DNA of 64,000 nt, taken from positions 26,465,825 through 26,529,824 of the forward strand of contig CM068313.1 in assembly GCA_034766995.1 (NCBI GenBank), given 5' to 3'. The notes beneath the pieces were generated by a model. It was not told where the DNA came from. It did no database searches and saw only the letters and a program-made list of their open reading frames with translations. This document shows positions 38,565 through 50,275 of this stretch, one piece after another (positions within the stretch are counted from its first letter, which is position 1; every line of letters starts with the position of its first letter). The stretch comes from Acanthacorydalis orientalis (lineage: Eukaryota > Arthropoda > Insecta > Megaloptera > Corydalidae). The position numbers and the translations under genes were made by a program.

Positions 38565-39463
38565 GTAATGGTGAAATTATACAATTACGTCTCGGATGCA
38601 ATATTATCTGTTTTCACAAACACTTAGAGGAAGCTGTTTAAATAGCATTTAAAAACGTTAATTCAATAAAACAGGAATCTAGTTTCGTAATTGCCGTTAT
38701 GTTCGTATATTTAAATTGTGTTTTATTTGTCTTAATTTTCGTTTTATTTATTTGTCTTCTTATGGGGCGCTGAATGAAAACAATTTGAAACAAAACGTGA
38801 TGACAATGTGTTTATCTTGATTCAAGTTTTGTTTTCTGTTATACTGGCACAAAATAATGTATGTAGATGTTTTTGTTTCAGATTACAAAAGTTTGCTAGA
38901 ACCCACAAAGTAAGTAGTACAAACGCCCAGAATTTAAATGAACATCAAAATCTTCGCATAATTAAATTTAGAAAATTAAGTTTGCTCTGTTTTTGCATTG
39001 CAAATGGTAACTGTGTTTAAATGACGCCAAAGAGCGAAATATCTCAGTTAATTTGTCAAAGCTGAGATGTGATTTATTAGTAAATTTTAGACTGTGCCTT
39101 TGTTGTTTAGGGCAAACATACCATAAAGTATTAATTTTCAACACAATTATTTGTTAATTGTTTAGTAGAAATATTTTACACGAGTTAATTGTTTTGTTTG
39201 TTTCATAAAACTCATTTGTTAGGTGTTAGTTATATATTCCAATTACTGTATTAGAAAGTTCATTATATTCCTGAGCGACGTCTATGCAATATGTAATATT
39301 ACTTTAAAACAAACTGTTTACAAGAAACAAAAGTTCATCAAAGAGAAGATGAGTTTAAGATGAAATATGTTTAACATTATACTACTAATAATTATGAATT
39401 TTAATACTTCACCTATCTCTATACAATTTCATTCTAGAAATAATTTCGCACGTTCATTCAAAC

Positions 39464-39465
<2 letters not shown>
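38563..39465. other. intergenic DNA, weak open frame
   Basis: A 70-codon plus frame (38808-39020) is not low-complexity, but I recognise no family and see no convincing splice or promoter context. Otherwise featureless. Confidence 0.5.

Positions 39466-39511
<46 letters not shown>
39466..39511. repeat. (TA)n microsatellite
   Basis: TA run of about 46 bp, the source of Tyr-Ile frames on both strands. Confidence 0.98.
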
Positions 39512-39514
<3 letters not shown>

Positions 39515-40647
39515 AAAATGATATATTACGTAGAATAAAGTCAAGTATAGATGAATATTATATGTTCTGTCATCATAAAAACTTACCACTAAGTGGAAAC
39601 AAGAACATACATTAGTAATACATAAAAATGATAAATCATGTGTCATAGTTTGTAGAAATTATATTTTTTATGTAAAATATGACATATATGCTCAAAACTA
39701 TTTCCGGCAATTATTTTTAATAATTTAAATGTACCTAACCACAATCAATTAGTATTATCCAAGAAATACATATTATTCACTTTTTTCCTATGTTATTATT
39801 TTTTTGTAATTACATATATATATATATTTAAGTTTATACTCCTATTTAGATATTACACATTTACGATGTCAAAAGTGGTACAATTTATTTTTTAACACTA
39901 AAAATTATAAAAGTAGCTTGAAAAATGTGTACTTTTTACATGTTTTCATAAAAATCTAGGTATAATTAATAAATTGGTAGTAATGTAAATGTAATAGATA
40001 GAAAATACTCCAATATATTAAAAAAAAGTGTCAATATGTAAATGGAACTATTTATAATCGTTGAATAGCATCCAATTTTTACATACAACAATAAAAAATA
40101 TTTATTGCTTGTTGCATTAATATTTCTGAATTTTGATTTTATATTTTTCTAAAAAAATATACAAAAGCGAAAAAAATACATTATGTAAAAAAAACACACA
40201 TTAAAACTTTAAGAAAGAAGAAAAATACAAAAAAATAATTACCTATTTATTCGTAAAATAATTTTTTGATTAAAACATTTATTTTTAGTAATCATTTTAC
40301 AATCTCTTGCACAACAAGCTGGTTTTAAACAAAAAAACTCATTATTTAAATGAAAGATGGCTAAATTTTGAACACTACGAAAGTTTTTTAAAGGTTAAAT
40401 ACTGCATCTCGAGGCTACACATTAACAAAACTGTATTATTTTCGTTTCCTGCTAGAAACAAGTTGAAATATGAATTTTAATTTTACTTTTTATATAATAA
40501 TTAGTTTTTTTATTGCAACAAATATTCAACGACTATATAGCAAAATACTTGATAGCATGAAAAATATTCTTATTTAAATTTGTTGTATTACAAAACGTCT
40601 GGCTTTATATATTTTTACATTTATAAACAAACATAAATGTGTGTCTG

Positions 40648-40651
<4 letters not shown>

Positions 40652-40685
<34 letters not shown>
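40652..40685. repeat. (TA)n microsatellite
   Basis: TA run of about 34 bp, directly followed by a small GC-rich patch (CCAGGTCCGCAGCCAGGCC). Confidence 0.97.
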
Positions 40686-40687
<2 letters not shown>

Positions 40688-41159
40688 AGGTCCGCAGCCA
40701 GGCCAACTTATAAGAGAGGACAAATACAATATTTGTGGGACAAAATTTTTTTATGTTAAAATTGTTTAACCTCATATGTAGAACCAAATGTATATCTAGA
40801 AGATAAAAATATCTATATCTAAAAGATAATCGATATATAGAAGAAAAAAAATCTATTTTGGGAAATTTTGTTATTAAAAAACAAGTTATATAATTCATAT
40901 TATGTAATAAGTCAAGTTATTACAACACAATAATTTATTAAAACCAATCACAAATTTTTAAAATAACAAAGAAGTTTCTCTCGACTTAACATAATAATTT
41001 AATACAATTGTAATTTTTGCGTTGTCGGTGGAAACGCGCTCACATAAACGATTTTTTTCGTGAGTAGAAACGTTTTTAATCATTAAGGTAAACCCATTAG
41101 GAAGATGCTCCCAATCCATGATTATGCATGATTTTCAAATCTCAAAAAATCGAAGATTT

Positions 41160-41245
41160 TATTGGAGGAGGGGCAAGCGGAGTAATCTGAGGAATAATTC
41201 CCCTGCACCGCTTGACTGCGGGTTTGATACACCCACACATCCACA
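41160..41245 (+). repeat. tRNA-derived SINE remnant (possible)
   Basis: GC-rich segment in AT-rich DNA. GGGCAAGCGGAG (41171-41182) resembles a Pol III A box (TGGCNNAGTGG) with one base missing. GGTTTGATACACC (41221-41233) resembles a B box (GGTTCGANNCC). Their spacing of about 50 bp is compatible with a tRNA-type promoter. The element is followed by CA-rich sequence and a TA tract, the kind of simple-repeat tail SINEs often carry. The degenerate boxes and lack of a clean cloverleaf argue against a working tRNA. Confidence 0.35.
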
Positions 41246-41250
41246 CACAT

Positions 41251-41277
41251 GTGTATATATATATATATATATATATG
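41251..41277. repeat. short (TA)n microsatellite
   Basis: About 12 TA units following TGTG, at the 3' side of the SINE-like segment. Confidence 0.95.
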
Positions 41278-42078
41278 AAATTTGATTACTTTTTACTTTT
41301 TTTCATAATCACTAAAAAAATTTATTTCTTATTATGTAAATTTATTCTGGCTCAATTATTATTCGTTTTTTACGAATTTTAAAAGGTTGAAGCAAAGTAA
41401 TTAAATACAAAAATGTACTATTAAAATTAATATTATATAAATAAAAAAAATCTATTTTCATATTAATCGTAGGTATATTACTGTCATTATGTTTTCTCAA
41501 GAAAAAACTATTTAATGTAAAAGAATACCAGCAAAAAAAGAATAAGAATAAATAAATGAATATAATTATAACTTTTTTAATACACATGTTATAAGTAGAA
41601 GGGTAAAGAAACATAAATCAAATACACTACATATTATTTAATTTGTTTCAATGTCAAGAAAATAATGTCAAGTGTGTTCATATAATAAAAGTGTAAGTGA
41701 ATATGTTTCATTCTATTTTCGACGCATATCTTCTATGACGTAAATATCTGTTGGTCTTAATACATGCACATTTAAATATAGTGTGTGTGCACCACATTTG
41801 TTTTCGATTCTTAAGCTTATTCATATGTTGGAATAAAAAAACATGACAGCGTTCATTGACCATATCATGTAATGGCAATGTAATAGTATACAAGTTCTAG
41901 TTCAAACTGAGATGAAAAAAGAAAATGTAATTTATTTATAGAAATCAATGTTGATGAGTATTTTAAAGTTCCATTTTTAGGTTATTAAGAATGATGACAC
42001 ATCTTGAATATTAATATCTAAAAATTAGTTCACTGACTTAGAATTTAAGGAGATTTTTCTGTCATTGTATTATTTATT

Positions 42079-42169
<91 letters not shown>
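42079..42169. repeat. interrupted (TA)n microsatellite
   Basis: Three TA blocks separated by CATA and TGTTA interruptions, about 91 bp in all. Confidence 0.97.
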
Positions 42170-42900
42170 GTTGTAAACACACAGTATTAAAATTAATAAT
42201 TTTCTTAATAATAACCAATAATTGTGAGTACTCCAGCCTAGGAGAAACAACCCGGAGGTAGTCGTTCCAAAAGGAATAAATATATTATTTTTTATTGATT
42301 CCCTTTCTCAATCTATTCTTAAAGGTTTTCATTGATGAGTACAGTCAATTCAACATGCAGAAACAAAGTTCATTCAAGAAATGAACTCTTATGAAAAAAT
42401 ATGTAGCCTAAGGATTTTCTTTCACTTTCCTTAAAAGTCAGTATTTATTAAAGTTATTTTTTAAGATTTTTTTAATTATTTGTTACAGTATTTTTTTTGT
42501 ATTGTATAATATGTCTTTTTTTACTTTAAAGTGACTACGGTTAATGTATTTTAATTTCCTACAAGTTTTGTCATTTTTAGAGAACACCACAATCGTTTTT
42601 CTAGTATTTTATTTCTTTGACGTCTCCTATTTGAAGAAATATACTGTGAATAATTTTACTGAACTGAATCGATGATCATTATAAACAAATACTAACATCA
42701 ATAAAATCAACTTTGATATTATGTAGTAAGGATATTGTAAATGAATTATTTTACGTTTAAACTTTAAATTAATTTTAGGTTTAAATAATTTTACAGTTAG
42801 AAAAGACAGAATTGAATTTTGATTTTACAATCAATAAAAGATTTTAAAATTATAAAAATGTAAGTTTATACTTTAATTGTAATTCATTTCAACTATTCAA

Positions 42901-42948
42901 TGATTAACATAATATGCAATGAATACTCCTGATTAACATAATATGCAA
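42901..42948. repeat. 19-bp direct repeat, 29-bp period
   Basis: TGATTAACATAATATGCAA occurs at 42901-42919 and again, identically, at 42930-42948. Confidence 0.95.
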
Positions 42949-43122
42949 AAGAGTAGAAAACTATAAGGTGGACATTTTAAATGAAAATTTTTGTTTAACA
43001 GAAATTGAAAATATAAGAAAAATTCAGTATATTTAAAAGAAAATCATATAACATTTGATAAGCTGTTGATTTAAGTTTTTAAAAATTTGAATTCTATAAA
43101 GTTAATATAATTACGGTCATTT

Positions 43123-43134
43123 CTCTTTCTCTCT

Positions 43135-43169
<35 letters not shown>
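43123..43169. repeat. pyrimidine tract plus (TA)n microsatellite
   Basis: Short TCTC/CTCT run leading into a TA run of about 32 bp, then CGTATG. Confidence 0.95.
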
Positions 43170-43170
<1 letters not shown>

Positions 43171-43379
43171 GTATGTATAATATCAGAAAAAAAAGTAACA
43201 TTCCAATGAACGTAATAAAGTAAAATATAATATATATTCAAAATATAACTGAAAATTCAACAGTTATATTTCGAGATAAAAGATTTATTATTTTCAACAT
43301 TGGCCATATGAAATTCAAACCACTGTAAACTATGCGTATCCGTTATTGTCCCACTTGTCATAAGTAATGAGATATGGCG

Positions 43380-43610
43380 GTAGAATGTATTAAAGCACAA
43401 TGCATATATTTCTCTTCAACGTGCTTTTCGTATAGAGCCGTCTTATGTACATGTTTCAGTACACACGTGTGTTTGGATATCAGAACAGTGTGCCTTCTAC
43501 TTGACAGCACAGCCAATTGCTTGACGTCAGTTTTGGTCTAGTTGACTTTGAAACTCGAGTTTCGCTGTCAAGACAGTTTGAGATTATCAATGATAGTTAC
43601 AAGGTACAAT
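43380..43610. promoter_or_regulatory. GC-richer island with E-box, CCAAT and CRE motifs
   Basis: Within about 70 bp there is ACACACGTGTGT (43461-43472, a perfect 12-bp palindrome around CACGTG), CCAAT (43513-43517) and TGACGTCA (43522-43529, the perfect palindromic cAMP-response element). CCAAT and CRE spaced closely are a known pattern of animal promoters. No gene is recognised on either side, so a regulatory role is inference from motif clustering only. Confidence 0.3.
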
Positions 43611-43794
43611 GTTATAATGATAGTTGATATCGTTGCATAAACATGTATTGTTTATTATAATTTTGACATGTATATTTAAAGGATCAAATTCAATCAATAT
43701 TTATAATATCCTCTTCTGAATAAAACGTATTGCTTTAAAAGATAATATTGATTCCATTATTCTAAACAATACGCACATACAATAATCAACAGAC

Positions 43795-43804
43795 ACACAC
43801 ACAC

Positions 43805-43888
<84 letters not shown>

Positions 43889-43898
43889 GTATATATAC
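43795..43898. repeat. compound (CA)n-(TA)n array, about 104 bp
   Basis: Six CA units, then TA blocks broken by CATA, TAAATA and TGTATATG interruptions. Confidence 0.97.
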
Positions 43899-44100
43899 AC
43901 CTATTGAGAATAAGAAATTAAATTGAACGATCGAATTGGTGACTTTAATCACTTTACTGTCGGTTTTGGATCCATTGCATAATCGAAAACAGCTCAGAAC
44001 ATATAAAAACGTATCAATTAAGAGCTCTATAAAAATAAACTAAGACGTATAATATCTGTGAACGATGTCATCCAATACTATTATCATTATTGCTATTCCA

Positions 44101-44424
44101 TTACGAAAGCACTGTTCCGGAAAATTCGAGCGTAGCACTTTTACTCGGATGCAAATTACAAGTATATCGCTCGCATCTTGGAAAATGAGAACGCGATGAA
44201 AATTGGTTCACCTCACGTACACAAAAACCGATTGCTTTTGTTGCTGATTTTTTATGCGTATCTGAACCATTCCAAAATGGAAACAGATTTGTTTTAAAGC
44301 TGATAACAAAGGATATAGTTAAAATATCGATATATGGAAATGAAGCAGCATTTGGGAAAATATACGTGCAGCTAAGGATAAAAAACTTCCATATAAACCA
44401 AACCGAACACACGTAGGCAGCCAT
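44101..44424 (-). other. GC-richer island with a 107-codon open frame
   Basis: An uninterrupted minus frame of 107 codons spans a non-repetitive, CpG-bearing island. The product has a hydrophobic first half and a cysteine/arginine-bearing second half (for example FCVREVNQFSSRSHFPRCER). I recognise no domain. The frame begins beside a TA array. It may be chance in balanced DNA, an old repeat, or part of an exon. There is no clear splice or polyadenylation context. Confidence 0.2.
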
Positions 44425-44432
44425 ATTATCAC

Positions 44433-44462
44433 CATATATATATTATATATATATATATATAT

Positions 44463-44520
<58 letters not shown>
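44433..44520. repeat. (TA)n array with one CACA interruption
   Basis: Two TA blocks around ACACAT. The second block is about 54 bp. Confidence 0.97.
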
Positions 44521-44523
<3 letters not shown>

Positions 44524-45292
44524 AACACGTATATGCACGTATAAACAGATATATATTTCTAAACTTGATAATAAAATGTAAATTATGAAAAACCAATTTA
44601 TTAACAAAAAAATGGAGATTTTATAAATATTACTAAGTAATAGAAAAATATTCACTATTTGTTGTTAAGATTCTTCGCACGGAAATATTAAAAATAATCT
44701 TTACAATACGGTTTTATTCTTAGGTCAAGACAATTCCATGAGATTAATAATTAGAAAATTTGCAGGTGTTGTCAGTATTATTTGTATTAATATTTTTAAT
44801 TATATTGGATGATTAAGTTTGTATACAACAATTATTGTATATTTTTTTAAAAAAAAAAGTGAAAAAAATTCCAAAAACATATTGATCACAAAGATTTAAA
44901 ATTCCATTTACTTATTGACTACTTTTTATACATATGGTGATATTGGATTTTGTAAAGAGAAGGAAAGAACGAAGAAATTTACAACAAACATTCAATTCTT
45001 TTAAAAACGTTTCGAATTCCAATATTTATATACAATCACTTTATGGATAATTTATATACAAATAAAACCAGTAAAATTTAGAGACATATTTGAAGAGACA
45101 ATTTATCTTTTCGAGGATCTACTGCCTAATAAAACGTATTTGTAAAATTTTCTAATTTAAATAATTCAGTCCCCTTTTTGCAACACATTTCAAATATAAT
45201 TTTTGATATTCATATTTCACTTACTCATTGACATTTAATTTTCTGTCTTTTATTTAAACATTTATACAAACGTTCATAGTTATACAAACAAA

Positions 45293-45327
45293 CACACACA
45301 CACAATATATATATATATATATATATA
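45293..45327. repeat. compound (CA)n-(TA)n microsatellite
   Basis: Six CA units then about 11 TA units. Confidence 0.96.
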
Positions 45328-45408
45328 ATTTATAACAATTATATTTGTTAAAGTGTATTATTTTGTTTCAATGTACACATTTAAATACAATCTGTTAAAA
45401 CTTGAAAT

Positions 45409-45423
45409 TATTATTAATATTAT

Positions 45424-45485
<62 letters not shown>
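45409..45485. repeat. (TTA)n-(TA)n microsatellite
   Basis: Short ATT/TTA run (45409-45428) grading into a TA run of about 58 bp. Confidence 0.97.
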
Positions 45486-45488
<3 letters not shown>

Positions 45489-45544
45489 TAGTTATAGTTA
45501 TGTACGCCTTTTGAAACGCAATAAACAAACATTTATTTCCATAT

Positions 45545-45915
45545 AATTTATTTTTTATGCCAACATACCCTCGATTAGATCCCTGTTTAAATCACCGTGT
45601 GGTCAAGTAGGGCATTAAATCGAAAATCGAATTTTTCAAACGCAAACGACCAGACATACTGATACATATAACATACCTGTACGGAGTACTACAATGCTTA
45701 CTTGTTCAGATAGAGGAAATCTCTTAAATATCATTTATCATAGAGGCTTGTCCATCCCACACAGACTTTTATGTGTTTTACGAAAAAATAAGATTTCTTC
45801 CCCTATAATAAAGGGAAAACAAAGTAGTTTCATGAAAACATATACACGACAACAAAATCTGAGAAAATGGGTATTTTACTATTACTTGTCCATGTCAGTA
45901 TCACTTAAATCATAG
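45545..45915. other. GC-richer stretch with A-box-like motif and short open frame
   Basis: TGGTCAAGTAGG (45600-45611) fits a Pol III A box. The matching B box would be the poor AATCGAATTTT at 45625-45635, which is also too close. A 73-codon plus frame (45694-45915) follows, with no recognised product. It could be a decayed tRNA-type repeat. Evidence is weak. Confidence 0.2.
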
Positions 45916-46008
45916 TACATATTTTATTTGTTTGTGTCAAGCATATTTATTATTTTTGTCATTGAGAAGCTGTGTTACTAGACACACATGTATGTATATA
46001 CATATCCA

Positions 46009-46032
46009 TATATATATATATACATATATATA
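46009..46032. repeat. short interrupted (TA)n microsatellite
   Basis: TA units around one CATA. Confidence 0.93.
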
Positions 46033-46172
46033 TAAATTTCATAACTTTATAAAAGAAATTATAAGATTCTCTTAAAAATAATGTAATTATTTTCAAAATT
46101 AATTAGAATTATTTAAATAATTGTTCACTTTATTTATAAATATTGAAGATAAATTATAATATATAACATAAG

Positions 46173-46174
<2 letters not shown>

Positions 46175-46212
<38 letters not shown>
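46175..46212. repeat. (TA)n microsatellite
   Basis: TA run of about 38 bp. Confidence 0.97.
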
Positions 46213-46218
<6 letters not shown>

Positions 46219-46576
46219 TGAAAAAGTCTGTATTAACATTGTAAATCGTGATTCTATATAAATAGATATTATTTGCTAGTTTAGTGCTTGATATCATTTT
46301 GAAATATTAATATTTATCTACAGACAACTTTTCGAATAACTAAAAAGAAATATTGATTTGAACATCGCTCTTTAATAAATTATAAATTTGCATTATTAAA
46401 ACTAGTAACATAGTGTTATACTTATTAAAATAATTCTGCTATGTACTTTCTCGGTGTAAAAATTTAATGCTGTGTTTGAAATGAAAATATGTACTTTATT
46501 TACAAGATTATAATCGTTTGGAAAAAAATTAAAATGATAAAATATTTATTTTGAATAATACAAGTATATACAGTTT

Positions 46577-46612
46577 ATATATATAATATATATACACACA
46601 CACACACACATG
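46577..46612. repeat. compound (TA)n-(CA)n microsatellite
   Basis: Short TA run followed by about nine CA units. Confidence 0.96.
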
Positions 46613-46632
46613 ACATTATATGTCTAACTTAG

Positions 46633-46890
46633 CTAATTGTCAAAGTAACGTGGAATAAAATCAAAAATGTGCACCCATAAAATGTTTTGTCGCAGATCCG
46701 TTGATTTATTTAACGAATTCTTCTCGTGAATGTAGCTGAAATGTACAAGGGAGGACACGCACTGTTTTCCAATAAATTTCGGACAATTTCGGACACATGC
46801 AGACTGCATTAGAGGCCCATTTACTTCCCCAGGGGGTAGTACGTTTAACGGGGTGGACGTAGAGCGGCCATCGCGACCATTAAATAACAA
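46633..46890 (-). other. GC-rich island with an 85-codon open frame
   Basis: One of the most GC-rich patches of the window (about 46780-46880). The minus frame is open for 85 codons. It starts with a Gly/Pro/Arg-rich stretch (NGRDGRSTSTPLNVLPPGEV) and carries two Cys in SACVRNCPKF. No domain is recognised. An overlapping plus frame (46853-47083) starts in the same patch. The composition jump and abrupt edges suggest an inserted repeat or a conserved exon. I cannot decide which. Confidence 0.25.
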
Positions 46891-47264
46891 AACTGTGGTT
46901 TATGTCTGTGTGTACATTCCCATCACATTATGCTGTTATGGTTGGATTGAGAATAAAATGAAACTACGGAATGTAATTAACGTCTGTTGGGAATTATGGA
47001 AACTATATAATAATATGATGAAGTTCAAATATGAAGTGGTGATTGTTATGATGTATTTTATTGGCAATTACTCAAGCAGTTAAGTACAAAATATAATAAA
47101 GACGTACTAAAATATTTACTGACAATAAACAACTTATTTTATAACAAATAATAATATAAAGCAAGTCAAATATAATTGTCTAGCAGCAAGTGTTTATTTC
47201 ATTTCTAAAGCAAATTATTTAATTATAAGCTTTTATACTGACACGTACAATAAATATACAAATT

Positions 47265-47268
<4 letters not shown>

Positions 47269-47317
<49 letters not shown>
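47269..47317. repeat. (TA)n microsatellite
   Basis: TA run of about 48 bp followed by AATATACACACGTG. Confidence 0.97.
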
Positions 47318-47321
<4 letters not shown>

Positions 47322-47929
47322 TACACACGTGAATTTATACTTATTTTAATAGTTGTTGGGAAAATATTGGTAAATATATTATTTTAGATTAGTTGTTGAT
47401 TTTGATTTTTTCATAAAAAATATTATATACATTATTTTTTTTAAAAAAATAAAACTGGAAAAATGCAATCTTATAAAATGCATTTATTATTAATTGTTAC
47501 AATTATTTTCTCAATGCTCAATGCTATGAAAATTGTGGCATTGTTATAGTATACGATTGTTTCAGTGATCAATAATAAATTATTAAGTATATTGATCTGA
47601 ATGTTTTTTGTGGTATATTTATTTATACAATTCTGTAAAACTATTTTATAAAATTGTTAATGTTTTGTAAGATGATTATTAAATAAAAATTTGAAAAAGT
47701 ACTTGAAATTTCATTTTTATATTTTTTTTTTAATCCTCATGATTGAGTTTTTTTTTCTTCAATTATTATTCTCGTATATAGTTCATATTATCATTAATAC
47801 TATATAAAGTAAAATTATGAATACTGAAAAATATGTATAATAAATTATGAAATCAGATACTTGAGAAAAGATATTGTACTAGATTGAATGAAATCCATAC
47901 CAGTATCAAAAGAAACATTTAAATTTTCA

Positions 47930-48360
47930 GTGTGTCGAGTAATGTTCAGGAAACTGCACTGTTACAAAGTTTATCCCCCTGGCTTGTTTGTACTACTCGC
48001 ATTCTATGTATATGTGAAACTCAGAATCAGACGTAATTAGACGAGTATTGTGTCCACATAAGCACGGTTAATTGTTCTGGGAGTCGACGTCGCAATCAGG
48101 AGAGACAGTCGTCGTTTTTCTGTGAAGATATCCACAGTATGTCCCTTCATGTTCGCTGGAAATGTCACGTACTTTCGTCATGTTAAACAAAGAACAACTT
48201 CTTTGTACAACTGAAGTACACTACTACGTCGTAGTTCTAGTCTACCCCTTACGTGGAAAGGTCATACGAATCTACCTTATCTAAAAGCAATGATACAACT
48301 GTATTCACTATTCCCCGATGAAATTGGCAAGGGGATATTGCTGAAAGATGGCACAACAAA
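47930..48360. other. GC-richer non-repetitive island
   Basis: About 430 bp with many CpGs. It includes GAGTCGACGTCGC near 48096 and a near-palindrome CTACTACGTCGTAG at 48221-48234. No open frame of 60 codons crosses it. Possibly regulatory, a non-coding transcript or an old repeat. Confidence 0.35.
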
Positions 48361-48405
48361 TTTACTGTACCTTTTTCTTTTATCTAAAATCTATATTTTT
48401 ATATA

Positions 48406-48410
<5 letters not shown>

Positions 48411-48456
<46 letters not shown>
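48411..48456. repeat. (TA)n microsatellite
   Basis: TA run of about 46 bp. Confidence 0.97.
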
Positions 48457-48458
<2 letters not shown>

Positions 48459-49008
48459 CTGAAATGTAATTCATTTTCCCAAAAACATTCATTTTCTCTA
48501 AAAAAAAAGCACACAATTAATTTCTACTATTAATAAAATAGTTCAATAGATTCAATCATATCTTATACTTCAAATTGTCAAAATAAAAAAAATGATTTTT
48601 TGATTTATTTGTTTTTACAGTAAGACTGTAATTTGATCAGTCATGTTTGTTTTAATATTATTATATTTAAAGTGAATGAATTCATTAAAACTTTTTCATT
48701 CGTTCGAACATGCGATCATTGATATTAAAAAAATAAAAATAATGTTTTTTTTTGTGAATATTGGTATTTAAAAAAATAAATAAAATGTCTTCGTGCGAAT
48801 TAAATTTTATACTGAAAATGAATGAAACATTTCAACAGTATCTATTATAAATACTTAACTGAAAAAAGAGATGAATATTATAATGATGACGGGTGTAAAT
48901 TATTATTATGAGACATAAGAATCTCATCTTTTTTTAATGCTCGAGATAGACGTAGATGTTGAAAGGATAACTGAAATCGTTAAATGTAATGGAAACCTGA
49001 TATTTCAT

Positions 49009-49034
49009 ACACACACATACACACACATACACAC

Positions 49035-49071
<37 letters not shown>
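49009..49071. repeat. compound CACATA-(TA)n microsatellite
   Basis: Three CACACATA-type units then a TA run of about 34 bp. Confidence 0.97.
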
Positions 49072-49075
<4 letters not shown>

Positions 49076-49179
49076 AAAAAAGTAAATTTAATTTTCATTT
49101 TAAAGCATGCACACATCACCTATCCTCCCTACATTGAATTATGTATTAGAAACAGATTGATGGTTTCAATATTTTGCAT

Positions 49180-49520
49180 AGTTGTATGAGCATGAAGAAA
49201 CAGCAGACTGGGAATGGGTGAAGCTAATCTGTATTCTCGAGTGAATCGACTTCAACGCACATTTGCGCACTGAAGCAGTGTAAGTAACATGCATAAAAGG
49301 ACGAATACGCATGATTCAGTGGAACCGCGATATGTATAGCTTTAAATAAAATTCCCATTTGAATGCAGTTCGTTGGTGTGAACTCAGTCTGCGGCATGTT
49401 CAATAAATCGAAAACAAACCGACATGCTATTACCGTTTGCTATCGAACTAGGAATTTTCAAAATAGGAGATGACATTTATGTTTTTTGTGTTTGCTTTCT
49501 GAATTGATACAATGTACCGG
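49180..49520. other. GC-richer non-repetitive island
   Basis: About 340 bp of CpG-bearing unique-looking sequence without an open frame or RNA fold that I can recognise. Confidence 0.35.
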
Positions 49521-49942
49521 GAGAGTTGTATTTGATTGGATATGTGCTATTCCCACTTTCAAATAAATTTAAATTTGTGGCAAATTTTCACATCATTCTT
49601 CTTTTTAATACAATTACATTTTTAAGTCCGTTTTTCTTTTATTTTAATTTCAGTAATGGAAAATTAAAAATTTAATAATTTAAAAAAATATTTAGATTAT
49701 AATACTTTTGTAGTAGACTTTCGTCAAAAATTAATAGATTTTTCGTTTATAAACAATGTTTTTGGAAGTAAAAGCACATAATACTAAAACTGAGTAATTT
49801 TTTCTCAATTAATTTTATTAAGCAAAAAAATAGTTTAGTAACTAATCAATATTAATGACAAAATAATTACGGTTTTTTCTACTTAATTTTTTTATCATTA
49901 CGTTGAATATTTCTAATAACGCTCTCCGCCCTTTCTCTCACG

Positions 49943-50004
49943 CACACACTCATACATAATACACACAAACATACATATATATACATACATACATTTATAC
50001 ATAC

Positions 50005-50057
<53 letters not shown>
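49943..50057. repeat. CACA/CATA-(TA)n compound array
   Basis: CA and CATA/CATTTATA units grade into a TA run of about 47 bp. Confidence 0.96.
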
Positions 50058-50058
<1 letters not shown>

Positions 50059-50185
50059 CTTATTTATTTATATTTAATAACTGAATTATATGCGAAATAC
50101 TGTCATTAGAGCTTAATAAAAATTTAAATATTTAAGAAGAAAATATAAAACCCTATTTCAACACATTCATCAAAATATGAAGTGC

Positions 50186-50188
<3 letters not shown>

Positions 50189-50248
<60 letters not shown>
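50189..50248. repeat. compound (TA)n-(CA)n microsatellite
   Basis: TA run of about 36 bp then about 12 CA units, directly before a GC-richer island. Confidence 0.97.
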
Positions 50249-50275
50249 TTATGTATATCTTACAGTAGAATCTGG

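Noticed and set aside
38808..39020. 70-codon plus frame
   Set aside because: Hydrophobic start could mimic a signal peptide, but the rest shows no family features and there is no transcript-like context.
45694..45915. 73-codon plus frame
   Set aside because: Balanced composition but no recognised domain; kept only as part of the surrounding stretch.
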